From a virus, in the IMG/VR virus record IMGVR_UViG_3300025327_000065, positions 1 through 42,379 of that record: 42,379 nt of DNA. One strand, 5' to 3'. A program made the translations under genes and the position numbers. Below, piece by piece: positions 1 through 7,267 of this stretch. How positions within the stretch are numbered: position 1 is the first letter of the stretch; each line of letters opens with the position of its first letter. The notes beneath the pieces were generated by a model. That model saw only the letters and a list, made by a program, of their open reading frames with translations. It searched no databases and was not told the DNA's origin.

Positions 1-256
1 TAGGCCCACCAACCTCTACAGGAGTAGAGCTAGAAGCTCCTACAGAGGCCTTTGAGAGGCTCTTAATCTCATCACCATACTTACCTACCTCATAGGTAAT
101 AGTAACGCTGTCTCCGACCTCTACAGACGGTTTCTTAAATCCATGTTTATAGTAATTACCGTCGTCCAAAAGCAAGTCCCACACGTTCTTCTGACCAAAC
201 TTGGTTGTGACTGGCTTACTATACACACCTTTAACTACACCACTTACATTTAACAT
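1..256 (-). CDS. OB-fold-like N-terminal domain, cut by the window edge
   Basis: Eighty-five codons are visible from an ATG at 256-254, preceded by a good ribosome site (AGGAG, 8 nt upstream). The protein begins MLNVSGVVKGVYSKPVTTKF. It looks like a small beta-barrel: alternating hydrophobic strands with a GDSVTITYEVGKYGDEIKS stretch, then a Ser/Ala/Gly linker. I infer an OB-like, possibly single-stranded-DNA-binding domain, without a diagnostic motif. No stop is reached before base 1. If the molecule is circular the frame continues directly into the exonuclease at the right edge, so this would be that protein's N-terminal domain and not a separate gene. Confidence 0.6.
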   Translation of the reverse strand, partial: MLNVSGVVKGVYSKPVTTKFGQKNVWDLLLDDGNYYKHGFKKPSVEVGDSVTITYEVGKYGDEIKSLSKASVGASSSTPVEVGGP

Positions 257-279
257 ATTTTAATTCTCCTTTTAATTTA

Positions 280-615
280 CTATTGAAATAAAAACTTTTT
301 TCTTCCACCATTATGATTTTTTCTAGCTTTAATTATATCTTGATTAATAAATGTTTTTATTCTGTGGCAATTAGCACACCTGAGAACTGTGTTTTTGATT
401 TCTTTATCCAATAGAAAAATCCATTTCTCTTCCCCATGTATTGCTCTATTTATTAAGGTAGATATATTGTATTGTTTTTTGTTTAGATCAACGTGGTCAA
501 AGTCCATTGCTACAATATGGGGCATCTGTCCACAATCAACACACTTACCACCAAGTTGTTCTATCAATATTATTTTTAGTTTGTTCTTTTTGTCTTTTTG
601 TGAATTCTTATTCAT
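280..615 (-). CDS. HNH homing-type endonuclease
   Basis: A 111-aa protein with a compact HNH (beta-beta-alpha metal) nuclease layout. It has a CVDC zinc pair near residues 25-28, the DFDHVD motif around 38-43 with the catalytic His at 41, and a CANCH pair near 80-84. Freestanding HNH enzymes of this size are common mobile genes in phage DNA metabolism clusters, where they nick DNA and spread by recombination. It sits between the polymerase gene and the OB-like/exonuclease gene, is AT-rich, and has no Shine-Dalgarno site. A sigma70-like promoter (621-649) ends just upstream, so the transcript may be leaderless. The family call is firm; homing activity is inferred. Confidence 0.85.
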   Translation of the reverse strand: MNKNSQKDKKNKLKIILIEQLGGKCVDCGQMPHIVAMDFDHVDLNKKQYNISTLINRAIHGEEKWIFLLDKEIKNTVLRCANCHRIKTFINQDIIKARKNHNGGRKKFLFQ

Positions 616-620
616 AGAAA

Positions 621-649
621 ATTATAACACATTTACTATTAAATAGCAA
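621..649 (-). promoter_or_regulatory. Candidate sigma70 promoter for the HNH gene
   Basis: On the minus strand TTGCTA is followed after exactly 17 nt by a perfect TATAAT (621-626). The expected start of transcription is about 614-615, on the first base of the HNH start codon. The promoter overlaps the end of the polymerase gene. Confidence 0.45.
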
Positions 650-2708
650 CTACTTTTTGCTCTTTCCAGTTGTCTCCACAAGTAACTTTTACCTTAGTTG
701 GAAGACCTAAATAAATTCCATATATAGATTTCATATACTTAGGTGTGTCTTCTAATGTGGTTTTAATAAAGTGCATAGCTGTGTGTACTAAATCTTTTTT
801 ACAATCAAAGACTAATTCATCATGCACTAAGTTAACCATGAGACAGTCAGTAGAAAACTTACTATTACTTTGTAACATTCTCCAAAGAACACCAGTCATG
901 GTCAGTACCAAGTCACCAGTAGCAAATCCTTGTACTGGATAGTTCTTTATCTCTGTAGGTTTAAAGTTCACTTCTCCCCGCCTAAAAGGGTTGTCCTTTT
1001 CTTGGAAGGTGTATACTCGTCCAGTGGTGCTGTGTAAATATCCTGTACCAGAAGGATGTCCTGATGGGGTGTGTAGTATCCCATTGTATGACCTAGACAT
1101 ATTGACTTTATCTATGTTGTTATGTTGCCAAGTAGCAACTTTATTGTATCTACTATAGAAGGCATCAATAATCTTCTTGACTTCTTTTGCTGGTAGTCCT
1201 GATTGTGCTGCTAGACTGTTAGCTGTGCCTCCATAGATAAGACCAAAGTTTACTGTCTTTATTACTCGTCTTTCATCTTTGGTTATAACAGCTTTGCTTC
1301 TGCCATAGTATGCCCTACCAACTTCTTCATGTATATCCCGGCCATTTAGAATATCATCTATTAGTTGTGGGTCTTGGCTGAGATAAGCCAGAGCTATGAT
1401 TTCTATCTGTTTATAATCAGCAGATATAATCATGCCATCCTCTCCCCATCTACTAACAAAGAGTTTCTTTACATCACTATCCATATGTGCTGGTATGTTC
1501 TGACTATTTGGGTTGTCTGAAGATGGTCTGCCCGTTGCAGTAGAACACATATTAATATTGTGGTGTATAAGACCATCAGGGAATATCAACTCACTCAACC
1601 CTTCATAATAAGTATTGAGTTCTTTCTTTATCTTTTTACGTTTTAGAAGGTCTTTAATTATAGGAGACCATTGTAATTTATTACTCGAAATAATAGATAT
1701 TCTTTCTACTTTATTTAAAACTTCCTCATCTATTTTAAACCCGTTAGCATTTGGTTCTGAGAAAGATTCACCATCAAACTGTTGTGGAAGAGATACGTGT
1801 GTTTTAATATGTCTGTTTCTAGTCTTTCCATTCTTTAATGTAGTAGGTACTGTAGTATCAAAGTCAATGGCTCCACCAAACAATATACTTGATAACTGTT
1901 TATTACTATCTATATTAATAATATAGGCATTAAGTATAGGTAGTAACTTCTTGATTTCATTAACAACATCTATCTCAAGCATATCAACTTCTTGTTCTGC
2001 TTTTTGTTTTAGGTCTTTTAGAAGAGAAGGATCAATAGCCAAACCATTATATTCCATGTCAGCAACAGCTACTAAGGCATCCATCATAGATTCTATAAGA
2101 GGCAGTTTCTTTTTGTCGTAAGCTTCTTGCATTTGCTTAAATGCTATTGCTTCTGTGTTGGTTAGGTCTTGCTCAAGATATTCTTTTAAGATATCCTCAT
2201 CAATACCATCAGCCCCTATACCTTTTTTAAACATCTCTTTTACTTTGTCATCTTTTATAGGAAGCCCATACTTAATTGACATGGCATCTAAGCTTGCATA
2301 TTTATGGTCTTGTCCTGTAAGAAGATACTCCGCTAATTGTGTGTCCCATATTTTATTCTCAACTAACCAAGTTTGCAAAGGAATTTTATGAATAGTGGCG
2401 TTGGCTTTACGAACATGGTGTAAATCAAACTTAATGTTTTGTCCTATAACCACAGATACTTTTACTTTATATTCAGGGGTTATAACTATATTAAAGGTTT
2501 TGTTTAAATATTCATTTTTATTTGCTTTACTTGTAGTGATAATACTATTGGCTGTGACCGGAGAATTTGTGTAAGTGTACCCTTTTAATCCGGCCATAAC
2601 TATATAGTTATCAGGACAAAATGGTGAGGCTTTATTCTTTCCAATAGTGTTCTTCATAGTAGTCTCTACATCAAGAGTTACTATGGTATTAAATGTTTCT
2701 TTAGTCAT
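639..2708 (-). CDS. Family A (PolA/T7-type) DNA polymerase with 3'-5' exonuclease domain
   Basis: A 689-aa replicative polymerase. The N-terminal DnaQ-like proofreading domain shows Exo I at D13-V-E15, Exo II in NIKFDLHHV (D95) and Exo III near YLEQD (D181). The polymerase domain shows TATGRPSS (about 391-397), motif A with catalytic D431 in SADYKQIE, motif B RRVIKTVNFGLIYG (K484, F488, Y492) and motif C VHDE (H629-D630). The residue at the E. coli Pol I 762 position is Phe, not the Tyr of T7. There is no 5'-3' exonuclease domain and the length is close to T7 gp5. The ATG overlaps the helicase stop by one base (TAATG), which suggests coupled translation. Confidence 0.97.
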   Translation of the reverse strand: MTKETFNTIVTLDVETTMKNTIGKNKASPFCPDNYIVMAGLKGYTYTNSPVTANSIITTSKANKNEYLNKTFNIVITPEYKVKVSVVIGQNIKFDLHHVRKANATIHKIPLQTWLVENKIWDTQLAEYLLTGQDHKYASLDAMSIKYGLPIKDDKVKEMFKKGIGADGIDEDILKEYLEQDLTNTEAIAFKQMQEAYDKKKLPLIESMMDALVAVADMEYNGLAIDPSLLKDLKQKAEQEVDMLEIDVVNEIKKLLPILNAYIINIDSNKQLSSILFGGAIDFDTTVPTTLKNGKTRNRHIKTHVSLPQQFDGESFSEPNANGFKIDEEVLNKVERISIISSNKLQWSPIIKDLLKRKKIKKELNTYYEGLSELIFPDGLIHHNINMCSTATGRPSSDNPNSQNIPAHMDSDVKKLFVSRWGEDGMIISADYKQIEIIALAYLSQDPQLIDDILNGRDIHEEVGRAYYGRSKAVITKDERRVIKTVNFGLIYGGTANSLAAQSGLPAKEVKKIIDAFYSRYNKVATWQHNNIDKVNMSRSYNGILHTPSGHPSGTGYLHSTTGRVYTFQEKDNPFRRGEVNFKPTEIKNYPVQGFATGDLVLTMTGVLWRMLQSNSKFSTDCLMVNLVHDELVFDCKKDLVHTAMHFIKTTLEDTPKYMKSIYGIYLGLPTKVKVTCGDNWKEQKVVAI

Positions 2709-3973
2709 TATGGGCTTCCTTTTTTACTGTAAAACTGACATTTTTCTACATCAAAACCCACTTCAAAATACCCATGTCTTTTCTTAGGGTCAAATCTAGG
2801 GCCACCGGGTAACTTGTTCTTAGGGACATGGATGAATCTAGTATCCATAAATAGAGGGTTATTTACTGCGCCCATTGTTATAATCACATCTGCTTCTCCT
2901 TGAAGTCCTGTCTTACTGCCATAGAGTTGATCTTTGTATATCCACTTTTGGCCTTCTGCTGAACCATCTGCTTGAGCTATAGCAAACACCGGGCCATAAG
3001 TCTTAGCCAAACGTCTTGACCATTGGGCAAGCTTTCTAAACCTATCAACCTCTTTCTCCCCTTCAAACCCAACTAACTTATCAAGTACATTGATAACAAT
3101 TAGTTTAGGCTTTAGTTCTTTACAGATTCTATCTATATCATGTACAGATATAGAGGGGTCATCAACTATTTTAATACGATCTTCTTTGCCCATCTTCTTT
3201 ACATAGTCACTTGAAGACTTTGGTTCATCTTTTAGTATATCTTTCAGGTCAAGATTGAGTACACTTTGATACGCCCTGAGTATGATGCGTTCTCCTTGTT
3301 CTTCATTGTTTATCCAAAGAATAGTATCATCAACTGGTAGTTGTGTAGCCATGTGACAGGTCTGGTCTACAGCAAAAGATGTTTTACCTGTCTCTGGTCG
3401 TGCTCCTATTACTATGAAGTCCCCTTTGTGGAGAGGGCCAACTGATATGTTAAGTTCTTCAAGCTTCCATTCAAGCCCATCTTTACGGAAAGTCTTATCT
3501 ATAACTTCACTCAGTTTTGTCTTACTAAAATTATCTTGGCGTTTGGTCGCTCTCTCCACTTCATTTTCGTAAGCCCCCATAATGGTTGGTATTTCCGATA
3601 GATCGAGGGATTTTCCCGATATAAACTTGTTAGTACAATCAAGTAGTTGGGCTGCATAATCCAGAGCCACAAAATAATTAAGTATTTCTTTAGTGGATGC
3701 ACTTGTTGTTGCTCCTTGCAAGTTAGTAAATATCTTAGTGTATATATCTTGGTCAGCTTGTTTAAGACTAGAGTTCTTAACTAACTTAAACCATGTACCA
3801 AAGGTGTTCCAATCAAGGTCTAGTAAAGTAGGATTGACTTTGAAGTAAGTATCAATGTCTTTTATTATTTGTGATCCTTGGTTAGTAAGAGCATGCTCTT
3901 TAAGAAAGGGTTTAAACCTATAATAATTAGCTTTGTTCTTAAGGACATGGAGAAGATCAAGTTCGGTCAGCAT
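2708..3973 (-). CDS. DnaB-family replicative helicase
   Basis: A 421-aa RecA-fold hexameric helicase that should unwind the fork ahead of the polymerase. The Walker A motif is GARPETGKTS (about 190-199), followed by the H1a-like WINNEEQ (about 220-226), a LIVINVLDKL Walker B-like stretch, and a FAIAQADGSAEGQ region matching motif H3. The first ~150 residues are an alpha-helical N-terminal domain without a zinc ribbon or toprim domain. Primase is instead a separate gene upstream at 4792-5619, so the T7 gp4 functions are split here. The start overlaps the preceding small gene by 17 nt. Confidence 0.93.
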   Translation of the reverse strand: MLTELDLLHVLKNKANYYRFKPFLKEHALTNQGSQIIKDIDTYFKVNPTLLDLDWNTFGTWFKLVKNSSLKQADQDIYTKIFTNLQGATTSASTKEILNYFVALDYAAQLLDCTNKFISGKSLDLSEIPTIMGAYENEVERATKRQDNFSKTKLSEVIDKTFRKDGLEWKLEELNISVGPLHKGDFIVIGARPETGKTSFAVDQTCHMATQLPVDDTILWINNEEQGERIILRAYQSVLNLDLKDILKDEPKSSSDYVKKMGKEDRIKIVDDPSISVHDIDRICKELKPKLIVINVLDKLVGFEGEKEVDRFRKLAQWSRRLAKTYGPVFAIAQADGSAEGQKWIYKDQLYGSKTGLQGEADVIITMGAVNNPLFMDTRFIHVPKNKLPGGPRFDPKKRHGYFEVGFDVEKCQFYSKKGSP

Positions 3974-4250
3974 TTAGTTTTAGTTTTTCTAGTTCCTCTA
4001 TTAGATTTTTTATATTGAAAGATGTAATTTTTACACATTTTTTAAGTGTCTCTTCTAGTCCTTGGTATGACTCTTTGTGTCCTAGTCTGAACCCTTGAGT
4101 ATCAAAATACTGTGGTTTAGAATTACCACTGATCCAAACATATTTGAGATTTTTATTGTTTCCTTGTTGGTCTTGTACAATTAATATATACCAATTATTT
4201 CCATAACAAAGCAAATCTCCGGGTTTTACATCCTTTAGTTCAAGGGACAT
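3957..4250 (-). CDS. Small beta-barrel (SH3/KOW-like) protein
   Basis: A 97-aa hypothetical protein. The N-terminus reads LKDVKPGDLLCYGNNWYILIVQDQ, the strand-turn-strand pattern with a PGD turn seen in SH3-like or KOW barrels. A basic and acidic helical tail follows. It is the third of three consecutive small genes between primase and helicase that share the K/PxxGDV start and a similar length. Start: ATG with AAGGAGAA upstream. Function unknown; a relation to the two upstream genes is inferred from pattern only. Confidence 0.75.
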   Translation of the reverse strand: MSLELKDVKPGDLLCYGNNWYILIVQDQQGNNKNLKYVWISGNSKPQYFDTQGFRLGHKESYQGLEETLKKCVKITSFNIKNLIEELEKLKLNADRT

Positions 4251-4279
4251 TATTAAATTCTCCTTTCTTGTGTTTCTCT

Positions 4280-4534
4280 TTACTCATGTTCTATAACCTT
4301 TGAGATAAAGTCTTCAAGTACGCTACCATTAAGATTGCCAACGAAATCAAAATCCCTCTGTAGATGAATCAAGTCCCATTCATCCTCTTTGGTTAGAATA
4401 AAACTCCTATCTGATAGGGAAAAGAAAACCCTACTTAATGGTTCCTCTGGACTTCTGTGTCCTACTAAAAGTACAGACCAACCTAATGCTTTGTGTCTAA
4501 ACACATCCCCGGATGTTGGCTTCTCTTTACTCAT
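4280..4534 (-). CDS. Small beta-barrel-like hypothetical protein
   Basis: An 84-aa protein starting MSKEKPTSGDVFRHKALGWS. It has the same opening (MSKxxxPxSGDV) as the next gene upstream and the same ending pattern NLNGSVLEDFISKVIEHE versus NLNGKTLEKFILESVRENT, so the two are paralogues by local duplication. Its start codon overlaps the end of that paralogue in the string ATGAGTAA (4527-4534). Function unknown. The shared C-terminal NLNG-x-x-LE-x-FI motif is the most useful search handle. Confidence 0.75.
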   Translation of the reverse strand: MSKEKPTSGDVFRHKALGWSVLLVGHRSPEEPLSRVFFSLSDRSFILTKEDEWDLIHLQRDFDFVGNLNGSVLEDFISKVIEHE

Positions 4535-4799
4535 CAGTATTTTCTCTTACCGATTCAAGTATAAACTTTTCTAATGTCTTTCCATTGAGATTAAATAAGA
4601 ATTTTGAATCTTTTAATTCTTCTTCTACTGATTTAGTAAAGGAATCACCTAAGAAAAAGAAATCTTTTTGGGTATTAGCAAGCCAAGCTAACTGTAATCC
4701 ATCTTTATTTGAACAAACTATAACTAGGGCTTTATGTGAACCAACACCAAATGAATATAAATAAACATCCCCTGATTTTGGCTCATGCTTTTTACTCAT
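4527..4799 (-). CDS. Small beta-barrel-like hypothetical protein, paralogue of its neighbour
   Basis: A 90-aa protein starting MSKKHEPKSGDVYLYSFGVG, with strands rich in aliphatic and aromatic residues (ALVIVCSNKDGLQLAWLANT). It is followed by the NLNGKTLEKFI tail shared with the downstream gene. Its start overlaps the primase stop in the same 8-nt string (ATGAGTAA, 4792-4799) that forms its own downstream junction. This fits tandem duplication of a whole cassette. Function unknown. Confidence 0.75.
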   Translation of the reverse strand: MSKKHEPKSGDVYLYSFGVGSHKALVIVCSNKDGLQLAWLANTQKDFFFLGDSFTKSVEEELKDSKFLFNLNGKTLEKFILESVRENTDE

Positions 4800-5619
4800 A
4801 TTTTATATATCCTTTAATCTCATTATCTGAATGGTCTTTGGGGTCTTTACTAGTAAGTATAAGTTCTACTCTTCCAGACACTAACACTTTAAATAGACTA
4901 GCTAGTTTATTCTGTTGCTTAATTACTTCTGGTTTATCATTATCTAACCAGATGTATGTGTTCTTGTATCTATTGGCTATCCAGTTAATTACTTCGGGGG
5001 TTGGGTGTGATCCAAGGAGGGCGATTGCATCAGTCGTTCTTGATACTTTAATTGCCGAGATAATATCTTCAACAAGAACTGCTGTAGATGAATCAAGCCC
5101 ATGTTTATAAACGCCACAGTTCCCACTAGGATTATCAGAGTCCACTGTAGTAAGGTACTTAGGAACATCTCCGTCTTTAGCAAAAGAACGTCCTTGCCAA
5201 CCAACGTAATTGCCATCCATATAGATAGGAAACAAAAGCCTATCAACAGAAGGACTGTAAACGATACCATGATTCTTAATCTCCTTTTCAGTAATACCAT
5301 ACTTAAGAAGCCAAGCTCTAGCTGTTGTGGGCCATACAGATTGGTTGACTTCAGTATCAATAGGAAGTCTTAAATCTTTTGGGTCTTTAGCTATTGCTTG
5401 GATTCTATTCTTTGAGTGTATATTAGTTATCTTATCAGTATAATAACCAGACGAGCCACAGTGATGACAATAAGCAAGAACTGTATTGTCCGGCAATCTC
5501 TTAATATATAGTCTCTTTTTTCTATCAAGCCCTTCCGGGCACCCTTCGTGATTGATATGTACTTGGGCACCGTTTATAAGCGGTGCGTGTTCCATGAATT
5601 CAGAAGGATCAAGTCTCAT
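4792..5619 (-). CDS. DNA primase (zinc-binding and toprim domains)
   Basis: A 275-aa primase that would lay RNA primers for the lagging strand. The N-terminal zinc-binding part includes the CHHC cluster at about 51-54 with an earlier Cys/His-containing segment (INHEGC). The toprim domain has the conserved Glu in VLVEDIISA (E184) and the DxD in WLDNDKP (D226, D228). It corresponds to the N-terminal half of T7 gp4, here a separate gene from the helicase. I chose the ATG at 5619. The frame stays open to 5757, but that extension overlaps the zinc-ribbon gene and lacks primase-like sequence. The ribosome site is weak, so translation may be coupled to the gene ending at 5630. Confidence 0.9.
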   Translation of the reverse strand: MRLDPSEFMEHAPLINGAQVHINHEGCPEGLDRKKRLYIKRLPDNTVLAYCHHCGSSGYYTDKITNIHSKNRIQAIAKDPKDLRLPIDTEVNQSVWPTTARAWLLKYGITEKEIKNHGIVYSPSVDRLLFPIYMDGNYVGWQGRSFAKDGDVPKYLTTVDSDNPSGNCGVYKHGLDSSTAVLVEDIISAIKVSRTTDAIALLGSHPTPEVINWIANRYKNTYIWLDNDKPEVIKQQNKLASLFKVLVSGRVELILTSKDPKDHSDNEIKGYIKYE

Positions 5620-5629
5620 ATTTATAATT

Positions 5630-5839
5630 TTACCACACTTCACCCCTCTCGTCAAGAACTTTACTAGCTTCTTCAGAATCCTCAATGCTATCAATAGTTT
5701 CCTCAACCGGGTCAATGCTTGATTCACTACTGAATGAGGCTGATCTACATACACCACACAACTCTTCCAACTTGTTAGTCTTCTTATTAACGTACTCTTC
5801 TCTAGGTTTTAATATGTTATTGCACGCCTTACACCGCAT
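5630..5839 (-). CDS. Small zinc-ribbon protein
   Basis: A 69-aa protein with two CxxC knuckles (MRCKAC at 3-6 and LCGVC near 28-31) and an acidic, Ser-rich tail. Similar short treble-clef or zinc-ribbon proteins are frequent in phage early operons; their partners are unknown. It overlaps the upstream gene by 11 nt and lies just before primase. Confidence 0.8.
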   Translation of the reverse strand: MRCKACNNILKPREEYVNKKTNKLEELCGVCRSASFSSESSIDPVEETIDSIEDSEEASKVLDERGEVW

Positions 5840-6191
5840 CTTCTTCGTTCCTTATTTCCTCTATGATTTCATAAGGGAAAACGTACCCTGCATCTTTCAA
5901 CATTGTAAGAGTGTCAACAGTCTCTTGTTTAGTTTGTGGATAGTAAGATTCTCCATCGTAAGGCAAGCCAATCGGCCCTCTTGGTGCTGTTTTTAAAAAG
6001 TCCATTTGTTTGTTGTGGCGCTCAATATAGGAAACATAATCTTTATCTTCTGTCATTTGTTTCCAACCGTCAGAAGGCACATCACCAATTACTTTGTTAC
6101 CTGCCACATGAATAGCCCACCCTCCATCACAGTGGGCATATACATATAACATACATTTACAATCATCTGTACTAAATCTACAATAACTCAT
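5829..6191 (-). CDS. Conserved phage hypothetical protein (MSYCRFS family)
   Basis: A 120-aa protein beginning MSYCRFSTDDCKCMLYVYAH and continuing with GGWAIHVAG. This opening (MSYCRxSxDDxxC-YVY...GGW-HVA) recurs in many phage proteins of unknown function. The early Cys residues (4, 11, 13) and His 20 could bind metal. The start has GGAG upstream. It is the first protein gene after the three-tRNA cluster. Confidence 0.8.
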   Translation of the reverse strand: MSYCRFSTDDCKCMLYVYAHCDGGWAIHVAGNKVIGDVPSDGWKQMTEDKDYVSYIERHNKQMDFLKTAPRGPIGLPYDGESYYPQTKQETVDTLTMLKDAGYVFPYEIIEEIRNEEDAV

Positions 6192-6209
6192 GGTTTCTCC
6201 TTTAAAATA

Positions 6210-6287
6210 TGGCGCCCAACCGAGGACTCGAACCCCGCACCAACGGCTTACAAAACCGCTGCTCTACCAATGATGAGCTAGTCGGGC
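6210..6287 (-). tRNA. tRNA-Thr (anticodon UGU)
   Basis: Cloverleaf on the minus strand. The acceptor stem GCCCGAC/GTTGGGC has one G-U pair; then discriminator G and an encoded CCA. The anticodon loop is TTTGTAA with anticodon TGT, and the T-arm is CGGGG-TTCGAGT-CCTCG. It reads ACA codons. Only about 2 nt separate its 5' end from the discriminator position of the upstream tRNA-Gln. Confidence 0.92.
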
Positions 6288-6290
6288 GAT

Positions 6291-6360
6291 TACCTACTAT
6301 GACTCGAACGTAGATTCACAGCTTCAAAGGCTGCTGTCCTGCCAGATTAGACGATAGGTA
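6291..6360 (-). tRNA. tRNA-Gln (anticodon UUG)
   Basis: Cloverleaf on the minus strand: acceptor TACCTAT/GTAGGTA, anticodon arm GCAGC-CTTTGAA-GCTGT with anticodon TTG, and T-arm CTACG-TTCGAGT-CATAG with one mismatch. CCA is not encoded, so the end must be matured by a nucleotidyltransferase after cleavage from the adjoining tRNA-Thr. It reads CAA codons. Confidence 0.85.
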
Positions 6361-6370
6361 AGGAATAAAT

Positions 6371-6443
6371 GGGACTAGGTTGGAATCGAACCAACGACCA
6401 CCACCATGTCAAAGGTGGTGCTCTACCACTGAGCTACTAGTCA
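6371..6443 (-). tRNA. Val-like tRNA with an 8-nt anticodon loop
   Basis: The D-arm (TAGCTCAGTGGTAGAGCA) and T-arm (GTTGG-TTCGATT-CCAAC) are canonical, and the anticodon arm closely matches bacterial tRNA-Val(GAC). However, the loop between CCACC and GGTGG is TTTGACAT, eight nucleotides instead of seven. The acceptor stem TGACTAG/CTAGTCC has a mismatched first pair (T-C). Depending on loop packing it could present GAC (Val), UGA, or the four-base UGAC. Amino-acid identity is uncertain; a degenerate copy is possible. Confidence 0.7.
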
Positions 6444-6511
6444 CTACAAAAATAAAGCAAGAAAGAAGTATTAGATTTCAGTGCGTCCACCTAATTTGTA
6501 ATGCTCAGTCT

Positions 6512-6629
6512 TGCTGCTTAAAAATGGGAGTGGCTGTATCTTTGAGTGACCATCACTCTGCGATAAACCCTACAGCTAGGTGCACCCTATTGGTTAAAGG
6601 GGCGATAAGTCCCTAATGCTTTAGCAGCA
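6512..6629 (-). ncRNA. Candidate structured RNA upstream of the tRNA cluster
   Basis: The gene-free stretch 6444-6643 holds nested complementary segments. An outer helix pairs 6620-6629 with 6512-6522 (TGCTGCT/AGCAGCA plus three A-T pairs after a bulge). Inside it 6571-6576 pairs with 6533-6538 (GCTGTA/TACAGC), enclosing a perfect hairpin GAGTGA-CCA-TCACTC at 6544-6558. It lies directly upstream of three tRNAs in the same transcript. It may be a processed RNA or a folded leader. No match to a named family is claimed. Confidence 0.4.
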
Positions 6630-6643
6630 CTCTTTTCAATCAA

Positions 6644-6931
6644 TTAAAACGGTGTCGGATTCGGACAATAGTATTCTTTTAGTGCCCGTCCTATTGCTAC
6701 CATGCGTCCAACTTTCCTAGTCGGTACGTCTCTATCTGAGCAATAAGCTACACCCTCTGCTATCAAGTCACCATCCTCTTTTCTGAAGAGCTTGGCAATA
6801 GTAGCATACTTATGTCCCCTTCTGTCATGCGGTGTACTATTACCGTCATGCAGATGAGACACTCTTAACTTCAAGTGCTCTGGTACTGCTGATTCAATGA
6901 AGTTTTCTTTTGTCTGGAATGGTCGCGGCAT
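6644..6931 (-). CDS. Hypothetical protein
   Basis: A 95-aa protein, MPRPFQTKENFIESAVPEHL onward, mixed charged with several His and Arg residues and a DRDVPTRKVGRMVAIGRALKEYY C-terminal region. The VPTRKxGRxxAIGRA pattern resembles small phage proteins of unknown role. It overlaps the upstream gene by 38 nt. It is the last protein gene before the structured segment and tRNAs. Confidence 0.75.
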   Translation of the reverse strand: MPRPFQTKENFIESAVPEHLKLRVSHLHDGNSTPHDRRGHKYATIAKLFRKEDGDLIAEGVAYCSDRDVPTRKVGRMVAIGRALKEYYCPNPTPF

Positions 6932-7247
6932 CTTCTGTTTCCTCCAATATAGCGTTAAGTTTAGTTACGGAACTACTAATACCCATCTCTACTGCTCTTT
7001 CCAACTCCTTGCGTGTGTGTTCTACATCTAACTGTGGCATCCTTATCTTGTCAAACATGAGCTTGCCTTCTATTACCATACACCTGATGTTATAAGACTG
7101 GACTAATTCAATGGCAATCTGCGCGGCTAAGGGTGCTTCAGTCTTCTTTTCTTTTGGGGGACAAGGATCAAAGGTAATAGTAAGTACCATCTCCCCCTCT
7201 TTCCCTTCGATCTCGATTGTTGCTTTGGTTTTTTCAGTGGGTGTCAC
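6894..7247 (-). CDS. Hypothetical protein downstream of the MoxR-like ATPase
   Basis: A 117-aa protein from a GTG start with AAGGAG eight nt upstream. It has a beta-rich N-terminal half (KATIEIEGKEGEMVLTITFD) and an alpha-helical second half (LAAQIAIELVQSYN). No family recognised. It follows the ATPase by 20 nt in the same operon as the VWA protein, so it could serve that system, but nothing in the sequence proves this. Confidence 0.75.
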   Translation of the reverse strand: MTPTEKTKATIEIEGKEGEMVLTITFDPCPPKEKKTEAPLAAQIAIELVQSYNIRCMVIEGKLMFDKIRMPQLDVEHTRKELERAVEMGISSSVTKLNAILEETEDAATIPDKRKLH

Positions 7248-7267
7248 TACTTAGTCTCCTTTTGAAA

